The translations under genes were made by a program, and so were the position numbers. Below, in pieces: positions 1-9,982 of a stretch of 64,000 nucleotides of DNA (position 1 is the first letter of the stretch; every line of letters begins with the position of its first letter). The notes under the pieces are model-generated. The model had not been told where the DNA came from. It searched no databases and saw only the letters and a list, made by a program, of their open reading frames with translations. Source of the stretch: Lactuca virosa (lineage: Eukaryota; Streptophyta; Magnoliopsida; Asterales; Asteraceae); assembly GCA_928212115.1 (NCBI GenBank), contig CAKMRJ010005412.1, forward strand, positions 245,855,483 through 245,919,482, given 5' to 3'.

Positions 1-930
1 ACCAATGAAAACACAAGGATGTGCTCGAGGCATAAACTTGTCTCTTGATCTTGTGATGGATGAAACATAACTTAAACATCCAAAACTCCTTAAGGAAGTT
101 AAATTGGGTTCTTCTTTGTATAATGCTTGAAAAGGACTGATACCCTTTAAGACTTTAGAGGGCATGCGATTAATCAAACGAGTGGCAGTTTTTACACATT
201 CTCCCTAATAAGCAATGCCAATTCCAGATTGAAAGTAAAAAGCTCTAGTAGTGGCTAAAATATGCTGATGTTTTCTTTCAACAACCCCATTCTGTTGAGG
301 ATTATAGGGTGTTGACTTTTGATGTAAGATTCCATTATCTTGAAAAAATGAGACTCCTTCTGTGCTTGATCCCAATTCCATTGCATTGTCAGTTCGAATA
401 ACTTTGACCGCTTTGTTGAACTGAGTTTTCACCATTTTAACAAACGCTTTAAGAAGAGTGAAAGCATAATGTTTATGGGATAACAAATGAATCCATGTAT
501 GTCGACTATGATCATCAACAATGGTTATAAAGTATTTATAACCATCATGTGTAACATCTTTATAGGGACCCCATACATCCACATGAATTAAATCAAAAGA
601 ATGTTTAGACATGGATTCACTATGTGGAAATGGTAACTTTTGTTGTTTAGCTTTTGAACAAACAATGCAGGATTCAACATTCAAATCATTACATTTAGAA
701 GAAACAAGAGAAAGTTCTTTGAGTTTGACAACAGGAACATGTCTTAATATATTGTGCCACAACATTATTTGATTAGAAGAAGAAAGACTGAATACAACAA
801 TTTGACAAGACAAAGAACTTGGAAGAACATAAATAGAGTAAGCTAATGAGTTCTTGATTTGATGATGATCAAAAACATATAGGTCATTAACTCTTTTGCC
901 AAGAATTCCAAAAGCAAAATTACTCTTCAA
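1..930 (-). pseudogene. TE1 pol fragment: GAG-pre-integrase and integrase
   Basis: This segment encodes the integrase that would insert TE1 cDNA into the genome. The product of 205-930 shows the pre-integrase H-x-H and C-x2-C zinc ligands (LWHNILRH, then SCIVC) and the catalytic triad Asp in HVDVWG, Asp in RTDNAMEL and Glu in NGVVERKH. A TAG at 205-207 replaces the Trp codon usual at this place. The same frame then continues to position 1 with recognisable copia sequence, so 1-204 is part of the same gene. The 5' side is separated from gag by the 283-bp duplication, which shifts the frame by one. The family is certain; function has been lost. Confidence 0.9.
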
Positions 931-1413
931 TGAATGGTCCTGCAGGAGACAATTTTCATCAATGAAAATTGCAAATGTTTTCTAATGTGATGTGAGCTTT
1001 GGTATACAAAGAAGATTATACTTAAACTGAGGAACATATAATACCCCATGAAGTATAATAGAGTCATGAATTTCCACATCACCAATATAATTGACAGATG
1101 TGTCAATGCCATTAGGAAGACCAAGAAAATGAGTTCTTGATTTGATGATGATCAAAAACATATAGGTCATTAACTCTTTTGCCAAGAATTCCAAAAGCAA
1201 AATTACTCTTCAATGAAGGGTCCTGCAGGAGACAGTTTTCATCAATGAAAATTGCAAATGTTTTTAAATGTGATGTGAGTTTTTGTATACAAAGAAGATT
1301 ATACTTAAACTGAGGAGCATATAATACCCCATGAAGTAGAATAGAGTCATGAATTTCCACATCACCAATATAATTGACAGAGGTGTCAATGCCATTAGGA
1401 AGACCAAGAGAAT
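848..1413. repeat. Tandem duplication of 283 bp within TE1
   Basis: Positions 848-1130 and 1131-1413 are near-identical direct copies with an offset of exactly 283 bp. Since 283 is not a multiple of three, the duplication separates the gag-protease and integrase frames. The left copy also carries an in-frame TAG where the right copy has a Leu codon. The copies differ at only a handful of sites, so the duplication is young compared with most damage here. Confidence 0.93.
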
Positions 1414-2593
1414 GAGGCTGAAGAAGTTTAGTAAGTGAGACAAAATTTTTTGGATTAGAACAAATATGATCAGTAGCACCAGAATCGATAATCCAAGATG
1501 TATGTTGTTGAAGAAGGTGAGACGAATTATAAACATTTGCACAAAAATGTTTAAACGAAAAAGAATTACCATTAGAATCAAGAGCACCTTCTGAAATGGT
1601 GGAATTCACGTGAGAAGAAGAAGAGTTGCTATTGAGATTGGTATTGTTCAGCAATTGAAGTAACTGTTGATATTTTTCTGGAGAAAAACTCATGTTGGAG
1701 GCATTGGTTATGTTATGAACAACAGATGAGGATTCTTCTTTTCTTCCCTTTGTGAATTTGAAATTTGATGGGAATCCAACGAGTCTGTAACATTGAGACT
1801 TAGTGTGACCAGATTTCTTGCAGTGTGTACATGTGAGAAACGTTTTTGATGTTTGAAGATTATGATTTTGTGAAACAATCATGGCAATGGATTCAGTGTT
1901 AAACACATGAACAAAATTAATCTCTCTTTGTTGTTCTTCTTGAAGAATCAAAGCATATGCAGTAGATAGAGTGGGAAGAGGTTTCATCATAAGGATCTGG
2001 CCTCTGATTATCTTGTAGGAATCGTTAAGCCCCATAAGAAGATGAATTAACTTATGATCTTCAAGAAATTTGTTAAGAGCAGCAGCAACATTGCAAGAAC
2101 ACGCAGGAAGATCTTGCACCACATGCAATTCATCCCAAATTTTCATGAGTTTAGTGTAATAAGTAGAAAACTCATCTGATCCTTGTGAAATTGAATATAA
2201 CCTTTGTTGAATTTGGTAAATGAGGGCTCCATTGGATTGTTCATAGCCTTGATTTAGTTCATTCCAGATTTGAGTTGCAGTTGGAAGAAAAAGAACACTA
2301 TCAACAATATTCTTGTGAAGTGAGTTCAATAACCAGCTGATGACCATGGAATTGGCACGATACCAATTTGAGTAATTAGGAGAAGATGTATCTGGTTGAA
2401 CAATTGAGCCATCGACAAAACCTAATTTATGTTTTGCAGATAAAGAAATTGTCATAGCACGTTTCCAAGCATTGAATCCAACTCCATTAAAGACATTAGT
2501 GACAAGAATTGAACTCGGAGTGTCAGAAGATCCAAGATAATATGGACTTGAGACAGAAGTTGCAGTTGGATCAATCGAGGCTGATGTAGACAT
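1112..2593 (-). pseudogene. TE1 gag and protease
   Basis: The 493-residue product is the capsid and protease part of the copia polyprotein. Residues about 20-220 form a plant copia gag domain (UBN2 type; motif WKRAMTISLSAKHKLGFVDG). A CCHC zinc knuckle, CTHCKKSGHTKSQC, lies at residues 255-268. The aspartic protease site, WIIDSGATDHICSN, follows near residue 370. The start Met at 2591-2593 is about 80 bp downstream of the primer-binding site, as expected. After the protease the frame runs through the second duplication copy and stops at the junction, so the fused gag-pol frame is lost. Gag would assemble the cytoplasmic virus-like particle. Confidence 0.92.
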
Positions 2594-2670
2594 GATTGTT
2601 TATAGAGAAGAAAATGAAAAAATGAAGAAACGAAGATAAACAGTAAGATGTGCGAAGATGAAGATCAAAT

Positions 2671-2683
2671 CAGTCTGATACCA
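2671..2683 (-). other. TE1 primer-binding site (initiator Met-tRNA type)
   Basis: Read on the minus strand the sequence is TGGTATCAGACTG, immediately 3' of the LTR end. It matches the plant initiator-tRNA primer site TGGTATCAGAGC except near its 3' end. It would prime minus-strand cDNA synthesis. Confidence 0.88.
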
Positions 2684-2880
2684 TGTTAACTTTGATGAAT
2701 GAGGATCAATGAATGAAGAGAGAAGAATTGATTTTTTTCTCATTAATTTTCAAAAACTATTACAAAGATAATTATATACAGCTGATTCATAAGAAGCTAT
2801 TCTAATGAACAAAATAAGTAACTCAATGTTAAATTACTAAAGTACCCTTGAACAAATAACAACTATAACAGAATCTAACA
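2684..2880 (-). repeat. TE1 5' LTR (197 bp)
   Basis: The segment starts TGTTA and ends TAACA, forming short terminal inverted repeats, and directly abuts the primer-binding site. It is the promoter-bearing LTR of TE1. The second LTR lies outside the window, so age cannot be estimated. The flanking pentamer ccttg (2881-2885) is the presumed target duplication. Confidence 0.88.
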
Positions 2881-3370
2881 CCTTGAAAGAGAAAAAAATG
2901 CATGAAAGAGTTAAAAGGAAACACAATAATTTGGTAAATAAAATAAACTGACCTGGTAATATTGAGAAGCGATTAATGAAAATGGGAAGATATCAACAAC
3001 GGGAAATAATAAACCAGATGAAAATAAGGATACAAAATCTATAAATTCTGGATATGTGGTGGAAAGCAGATCGACTGGGAGTCGGAGAGGGTTGATGGAG
3101 ATGGTGGAGAGATTAATGGTGGTGAAAAAGAGGAGAGACGATTGATAAATAAATGAGAACGCTGGTGGAAGACAAAAATATATCCATATAAGGCAGATGA
3201 TAGATGAAGCGATACATTGGGAATGAAGAAAAAGATAGTGGAGACCAGATGTCTTTCTCTCCTACCGCTTGGAGTGACAGGTATTAGCAGACCAGATCCG
3301 ACCTGATTGGAATTTGGATTCACGAAATGGATTCATGGAGATGACGTGTCAAGAGAAAACCAAAGGTTTT

Positions 3371-3372
<2 letters not shown>
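2881..3372. other. Unassigned spacer between TE1 and a TA microsatellite
   Basis: I see no supported gene here. A 94-codon open frame on the minus strand (3039-3323) has no recognisable domain and is rich in low-complexity Ser/Pro sequence. It is probably chance. Confidence 0.6.

Positions 3373-3455
<83 letters not shown>
3373..3455. repeat. (TA)n microsatellite
   Basis: About 41 uninterrupted TA units. It abuts the left arm of the foldback element that follows. Confidence 0.97.
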
Positions 3456-3458
<3 letters not shown>

Positions 3459-4665
3459 GGTTCAATTGAGAAAAAAAAGGTTGAGAATGAGGGAATCATT
3501 CTCAGCCACACATTTGTTTTGCCACAAAATACTTACACGTACCGAAAGAAATGGATAACGGATACACATGTTTTTTCCAACCAAACATGTTTCCTTAAAC
3601 TATGCTAATCATTACCTTAATATCCACAAAAACATTTTTTTTTTGTTTTTTTTAGAAAGCCATTTTTATCAAAAAAGATATATTTTAAATATATCAATAT
3701 TCATAACTTTTTTTCTCTATAAATAGACATCCATAAAGATATAGTTTTAAGATAAAATAATTTTTTTTGAGTTTCAACTCTCGTTATTCATAAGTGAATA
3801 AAAATCAATCAGATTTTTATTACAATAAGTTCGTTATTCATTTATGAATAAAATGTATGTTTAACATTTTTACAGTTTAAATATCATTCATATATAAATA
3901 TAACACGTAATAAAACTTTTTTACCTAAAATATATTTTTTTAAATCATCTTTCGTCACACATTATATTTATATATAAATAAAATATGTATTAATGGTCGT
4001 CATATGTTATAAAAGACGACGTTTTTAAAATTTTGAACTACTTATTCATATATGAATAACAAAATGAACCGTAACAAATTTATGATATATGTGTTTTTCA
4101 TATATGAATATAACTTGTGAGGAAGACTAATACACATCTTATTCATATGTGATTATAACATGTGACGAGAGTTGATGTGACTGTAAACACTTTATATATG
4201 TTATATTTATATATAAATGATATTTAAACTCTAAAAAAAATTAATCATACTTTTTATTCATAAGTGAATAACGAATGTACTGTAATAAAAATCTGATGCA
4301 TTTTTATTCACTTATGAATAACAAGAGCTGAAACTATAAAAAAAATTATTTTATGTTAAAACTATATCAATACGGATGTTTATTTATAGAGAATAAAAAA
4401 TTATGAATTTTGATGTATTTAAAATCATTTTTCGATAAAAATAACTCCTTTAAAATTAAAAAAAAAAACGAAAAAACTATGTTTTTATATAAATTAAGGT
4501 AATAATTACCATAGTTTAAGGAAACAAGTTTTGTTGGAACACACATATGTATTCCTTTCCCATTTCCGCTACTACGTTGGAGGCTTTTGCGGCAAAAATA
4601 AATAATTGGCTGAAAATGATTCCCTCATTCTCAACCTTTTTTATTTTCTCAATTGAACTTACCTC
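3456..4665. mobile_element. Foldback element 1: 1.2-kb near-palindrome
   Basis: The left end (GGTTCAATTGAG, then GGTTGAGAATGAGGGAATCA) is the reverse complement of the right end, with only scattered mismatches. The pairing continues inward past CCTTAAACTATG and TTTTTATTACA almost to a centre near 4060, so the whole unit can fold as one hairpin. Both ends run into TA-rich microsatellites. No transposase frame is present. It behaves like a foldback MITE; its superfamily is not clear. Confidence 0.78.
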
Positions 4666-4671
4666 TCTGTC

Positions 4672-4672
4672 T

Positions 4673-4739
<67 letters not shown>
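4672..4739. repeat. (TG)n(TA)n compound microsatellite
   Basis: A short TC/TG stretch passes into about 25 TA units. It bounds the right arm of foldback element 1. Confidence 0.95.
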
Positions 4740-4741
<2 letters not shown>

Positions 4742-5427
4742 TTTATAACCCGTGAGAACCACGATTATAAAATTAACTAAACTTTCATAACAATAACTTA
4801 AAATTATTAATCAATTATTTCAAATAAATTATTTTAAATTAATTATTAATTAAGATATATTTTTTTAATTATATAAAATTATAATCGTTGACTTAAATAA
4901 ATACATGAAATTATATCACCTTATAATATATATTAATTTTTTATTATTTTTTATTCTAATATTATTAATTTAATGTAATTAGAATGAAATTTAAAATTTG
5001 AAATTTGAAATGAAGAATCAATTATTAATTTAATTTAATTAGAGTGAGAAATTTAAAATGGAAAATTATTAGATTGATATGTGGCATGATAGGGGGCATA
5101 TAATATTAATGAAGATCCTCACTAATAAATGAAAATAATTTTGCTACTTGTCAATCTCTCATGAGTTTTGACACTTGTCATTTTGTGGTATTTTTGAAAT
5201 AAATCTTATCCACTTGTCAATTTGTGCTTTGTTTCAAATTTTAAAGTTAAAGTCATATACTTATATATTTAAAGTATTAAATATAATATATTTGAAATTA
5301 AATTGCAATGAATATGTTTCTTCCTTTTTTATTTTTAAGTTTTACATTAAAAGATATTTACTGTTTACACTTAATGTTTATTCTTTTTTTTAAATTAACA
5401 TGTATAATATATGGGTCTCAGACCTAG
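4740..5427. mobile_element. Possible non-autonomous Helitron, AT-rich
   Basis: The segment starts GTTTATAACCCGTGAGAACC next to the TA tract. It ends with a small stem (GGTCT, one base, AGACC) followed by CTAG and then T, which resembles a Helitron 3' terminus with hairpin, CTRR and a T target. The interior is very AT-rich with no coding potential. The 5' end is less typical, since no TC start is evident, so this call is tentative. Confidence 0.33.
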
Positions 5428-5553
5428 TTTTTAATATTATGACACATGTCAATAGAAGAATAAACTTATTCATTTATTAGAATAGAAAGATATATATATA
5501 TATCTATATATATATATTATATATATCTATATATATATATATATATATCTATC

Positions 5554-5595
<42 letters not shown>
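5428..5595. repeat. TA-rich spacer with (TA)n and (GA)n microsatellite
   Basis: TA units interrupted by a few C residues run from about 5490 to 5568, followed by a pure AG run to 5595. The tract bounds the left arm of foldback element 2. Confidence 0.93.
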
Positions 5596-6298
5596 CTAGC
5601 TAAGTTCAAATGTTTCTCACATCTATTGTCTGCTACGATGCACCAATAAGAATTTAGTAAAATTTAAATAATTATTTAATCAAATAAATATAGATATTAA
5701 ATGATTTCCATAATTATATATATATTAAATGATATCCATAATTATAATTTATTTTTTATTGAAACTAATTACATTCGTAATTAATATCAACAACAATATT
5801 TTTTAAGAATGAAATTGCATCTAGTTTTTCATGTATAGGTTCATATTTGTTTCATGACCCACTCACTTAAAATACAACAAAAGTTGACTAGAACATGGAG
5901 AACAAGAGTGTATTATAGTATAATGAGAATTTATTCTAGAAGAATGAGAGTATATTCTAACAAAATTAAAGTGTATTCTAGTAAAATACACTCTCGTTCT
6001 TCATATTCCATGCAACTTTGTTGTATTTTAATTCGGTGGGTCCATAAACAAAACACGAACCCACACATAAAAACCTAGATGCGAATTCATTCGGAAAGAA
6101 TGTTATTGCTGACATTAATGAGAAATTAATTAGTTTCCATAAAAAAGAGAATTATAATTATGGATATCATTTAATATAGATACAATTTTGGAAATCATTT
6201 AATATCTATCTTTATTTAATTAAGTAATTATTTATTTTTACTAAATTTCTATTGGTGCATTCTAGCACACAATAAATGTAAGAAATATATGAACCTAG

Positions 6299-6300
<2 letters not shown>
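5596..6300. mobile_element. Foldback element 2: 0.7-kb near-palindrome
   Basis: The left end (CTAGCTAAGTTC, later GATGCACCAATA) pairs with the reverse complement of the right end (GGCTAGGTTC, later AATGCACCAATA). Pairing continues through GATATCCATAATTATAAT and inward to GAACAAGAGTGTATT near the centre at about 5950. The centre holds a few imperfect direct repeats of GAGTRTATTCTA. Both flanks are TA/GA microsatellites, as for foldback element 1. There is no coding potential. Confidence 0.75.

Positions 6301-6378
<78 letters not shown>
6301..6378. repeat. (TA)n(GA)n microsatellite
   Basis: About 26 TA units are followed by about 12 GA units. It separates foldback element 2 from the presumed CACTA terminus. 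Confidence 0.95.
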
Positions 6379-7100
6379 CACAACAAGAAATAAGCCCATT
6401 AGCGACGACGTCTATAGCGAAAACGATAACCTTTAGCAGTGACATCAGAAAATGACGCCGCCTAAAGTTTACCGTCGTCGCTGTAGACGACGTCGCTAAT
6501 AACCATCAATCGGCGATCCTCTCGTTCCACACGAAAGTTGATCATGAACGTATTCCGTTATACTTATCCATCGTTTAGGGTTTAATCTCATGGGAGGTAA
6601 TACAGGCGACACCAATTGCGACGACATGTCGTCACTATTTATGTTGAGTCGCGTGAATGTAATCTTGGTCGTTCAATTATTTTTGGATCGGACGGTTAAT
6701 AATCATGGCAGAAAGGCTCGTGTTTTTTTGCTCCAGCATGTTGCCACTATTTCCCCAGTGTCGCCGCTAAAGTTAAAGCTGCTTTTGATCCCCCTTCGTC
6801 ACATACAACCCATTTCCTGCGCCTTTTCCTCCCTCTTGTAAAACTACGATGACGACGATCACCACCATTCTGTGGTTTGAGTTTTCGGCGTAGCACACCA
6901 ACACAAACCACCACTAACCAGAGATTCCTTCAAGGCCTTTGTTTTCCGGTGATTTAAGGCGTTTTCCGGCGATTTCTGACTTTTTCCGACAACAAAAATC
7001 CTCCGATAACGTGCATTTTCTCTTCCCTTTTCTCTTTCTCTTGTTTTCATACTAATATTTCACCCTAATTACATTATTTTGGTACTTTTAAGAGAATCTC
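6379..7100 (+). repeat. CACTA terminal and subterminal region
   Basis: The first bases, CACAACAAGAAA, resemble the plant CACTA terminus CACTACAAGAAA. They are followed by GC-rich subterminal motifs in both orientations: TTAGCGACGACGTC, GTCGTCGCTGTAGAC, GACGTCGCTAA and GTCGCCGCTAAAG. Clustered, mixed-orientation subterminal repeats are where TNPA-type proteins bind in this superfamily. GC content is higher than in the AT-rich neighbours. Confidence 0.6.
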
Positions 7101-7331
7101 CGGTGCATACCAGCACCACAACACCACCGTGGTCAGCACTCGCTTTAATTTCCGACGACAGCTTCTATTTTCCGGTGACAGTTAATTTGACAGGTTTTTT
7201 TCTTCTTTCTTTTTTCTGTTCTTAATGTAGGTATTTGAAATGTATGAATATGTATGTAAAAATATATATGTGTATGTATGTATGAAAAAATGTATGTGAA
7301 AATGTGTGTATAAGTGTATTTCTATATGAAA

Positions 7332-7390
<59 letters not shown>

Positions 7391-8034
7391 AATGTATGTG
7401 AAAATGTATGTATATGAAATGTAGGTATTTTTATGTGAAAATGTATGTATATGAAATGTAGGTGTTTGTAGGTGAAATGTATATGTATTTGTATATGAAA
7501 TGTATTTGTATGTATGAAGAAATATATGTGAAAATGTGTTTATAAGTGTATTTGTATGTGTGTATATTGTATGTTATGATACAATATATGTGTGTATAAC
7601 GTATGTTATGATATGATGTTATAACTGAAAAAAGAGGATGTTATAATTTACATTGTCTTTTTAAAGTATTATACTATTATAAAAATCAAAATAACTAAGA
7701 TAATATAAATAAAAATAAACATGAAAAGGTACAATGTCATAATATAAAAATAAAAACAAAAATAAGTTGATATTAAAAATCAAAATATGGAGGAAAAAAA
7801 AGATGATATAAATAACAAATATATACTATCGTTTAAAGTATAATGCTATAATAAAAAATAAAAATGAAAAATTAAGACACTAAATCTAGTAAGTTATAAT
7901 TTAATGACTGAATTATTTAAAGTACAACGCTATAATAAAAAAGTAAGTTTTTTTTTTAGTTTAAGTCTCTTCCGTTTAAATCATCAAAAGCGTAGACATA
8001 CCCGCCCGTAATTGATTTAGAAATTAATTTCAGA
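7101..8034. repeat. Degenerate ATG/TATG array, (TA)n and AT-rich spacer
   Basis: From about 7225 to 7610 the sequence is an irregular array of GTATGTGAAAATGTATGT-like units, with a (TG)n(TA)n run at 7332-7386. From 7640 to 8034 it is AT-rich with no coding signal. Confidence 0.7.
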
Positions 8035-8148
8035 CTTTCCCCATTTTGGGACTGCTTTTTGAATACCTTACCTCATTTAGGATGTGAATGTTTATTATAT
8101 GATTGATTGTTTAAGGAAGATTCGGTTGTTATTTTCTCTTTGCTCCTC

Positions 8149-8233
<85 letters not shown>

Positions 8234-8345
8234 AGCTAAGGGGAAATGCTGCCGAATTTTTCTTAAACGTTCAATCATGTAATACACATTTTCATATGAG
8301 GTAATGTATTCAAAAAGTGTGTTTAGAAGCATACCCTTGTGAATA
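8035..8345. repeat. Inverted repeat with a (TA)n tract at its centre
   Basis: The left arm (TTTTTGAATACCTTACCTCAT, then TTGTTTAAGGAAGATTCGG, then TTTGCTCCT) is the imperfect reverse complement of the right arm (AGGAGCTAAGG, CCGAATTTTTCTTAAACG, ATGAGGTAATGTATTCAAAA). About 80 bp of (TA)n, 8152-8231, forms the loop. The arms are about 110-120 bp. It is probably a MITE or foldback element. Confidence 0.7.
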
Positions 8346-9982
8346 CTCTTCCATTGTCCGGTTTTCTATTTCATCTAATTGATCTTTACTCTATCCTTAT
8401 AAATATTCAATCCTAATTTTAGTTCTTGTAGAGTAAATGATAGTTTATTTTATTTCCTTCTTTTTTATAGTTTATTTTAGATTTTTTTTAGCAATTTTTT
8501 TAGTATTGCATTGTATATTCTTTATTGTCATTATCATGGATCGTGTGGTGTACTTTCTATTTTGCATGAGGTATTTTGCAGGGTTTTGGAGCTCATTGCA
8601 GTTGTAGATTAGCTTGGAGATGGGCTTTGTGGGCTTTAGAGGCGTCATTGGGCTTTACAGATCCATCAAAGGACATTTGGGCTTAAAAAGTTTAAGACTT
8701 GGATAAAGTGGGCTTATGAATATGGGTATTAGATTCTTCTTTTGGGCTTGGACTATCCACATTTGAAGCTTGAAGATGATTGGCCAAATTTAAATCATGT
8801 GACGTGTGGAGAGGGCCAAGGGAATGTTGAGTAGTAGGGTGGTGTAGTGAAGAAAAAGGACCAATAGCATTCCAGCAACACTTGCGAAGGTGGAGTCTCA
8901 ATCGCACAATACTTGCAAGGGTGCCCGCGCCACTGCACAATTTAGGGCATTTTGGTCATTTTGCTCATGATTTACTTTGGGGGTTAGGTAGCAGCTCATA
9001 CTTCGAATTTCCACCATTAGAGAGCATTGGAGGCGATTTTTTAGAGCTTGATACACATTTTCTCATCTTTCTACCAATTGTTAGTTTCTTGATGCAAAAA
9101 CACCTTTGTGATTGTTATCTTGTTGCCATGAGTGGCTAGTTTCTTTATTTTGGTTAACTTTGGCTAAAACCCTTCGATATTTGTGGGTTTTCAAGGATTC
9201 GTGTTTATTGTCATTTATCTTATGTTTATGATTCTATTTCATATTTCATATGCTTGTTTAATACTTTGATCATGAGACTGGTACTTAAATGAGCAATTGT
9301 TGGTTTATTTCTTTGGTTTAGCATTAAATCATTGAATTTACTTAGAACAAGGGCTTTATGATGGTATAAATCATCTCTAGCTTATGGATCTTAACTCCTT
9401 TATAGATGTGTAAGCATTTACATCCGCTAGGAATTGGGGATTCCTTCATTCTTAAGGCTAATCAACTTTCTTGGGTTCAATTTCTTCAACTGAATCCTTG
9501 ATTTTGATTAAGAAGGTATACCGTGGGCTTCCTCAACCTCCATACTAACTATGAGAAATCTTGGCATATCATGCTTCATGATTGCTATAACCAATTTGGG
9601 ATGAATGATAAGCTTCATATTGAATCCTAATGATAAAACACACATATGTTTGTTGGGTTGAATTGGATTGGTTAACCAATTCTCTCCAATATTTGAACAT
9701 CTCACCATCTTGCTTAATTCCAAGCTTTTTAGTTATTCAAGTCTTTTAGTTTTCAAGCAATCACAAACCCCCCCACCTTTTAGTTTAATTTTAGTTAGTT
9801 AGTTTTATTACACTATTTCTAGTGGATTGCATTGGTGATTGAGTACAACCATTTCCCCGAGGATCGATACCCCTTTTTACCATTATATTACATTTTATTT
9901 GCAAACAAAGGGTGTAATATTCTTGGTGGACTTGACATCCCACCAGTAAACATTAAAACCTAACTTATGTTTCAGTTGCAAC
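8346..9982. repeat. Probable solo or truncated LTR of a Tat/Athila-type element
   Basis: Between about 8560 and 9945 the text resembles long LTRs of plant Tat/Athila gypsy elements. There is a GGGCTT-rich region, an AT-rich central part with CATATGCTTG and GATCATGAGACT, and a late CCCGAGGATCGATACCCCTT like the U5 region of such LTRs. No coding domain was seen. The boundaries are not resolved. It lies directly upstream of the CACTA transposase start and may have disrupted its promoter. Confidence 0.4.

Larger units (their letters stand above)
1..2880 (-). mobile_element. TE1: Ty1/copia retrotransposon, 5' part
   Basis: The element reads on the minus strand from a 5' LTR (2684-2880) through a primer-binding site and gag-protease-integrase, and leaves the window at position 1. 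The LTR is bounded by TG and CA. The order gag, protease, integrase with no reverse transcriptase in between is the Ty1/copia order. The reverse transcriptase, RNase H and 3' LTR should lie left of the window. The coding frame is broken by a 283-bp tandem duplication and by at least two in-frame stops, so this copy is dead. The clade was not assigned. Confidence 0.93.

Noticed and set aside
3307..3558. Open frames of Tyr-Ile repeats on both strands
   Set aside because: They are translations of the (TA)n microsatellite, not genes. The same holds for similar frames at 4547-4741 and 6212-6445.
6590..7050. Small open frames in the CACTA subterminal region
   Set aside because: Short, overlapping on both strands, with no domain. 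The region is explained by subterminal repeats.
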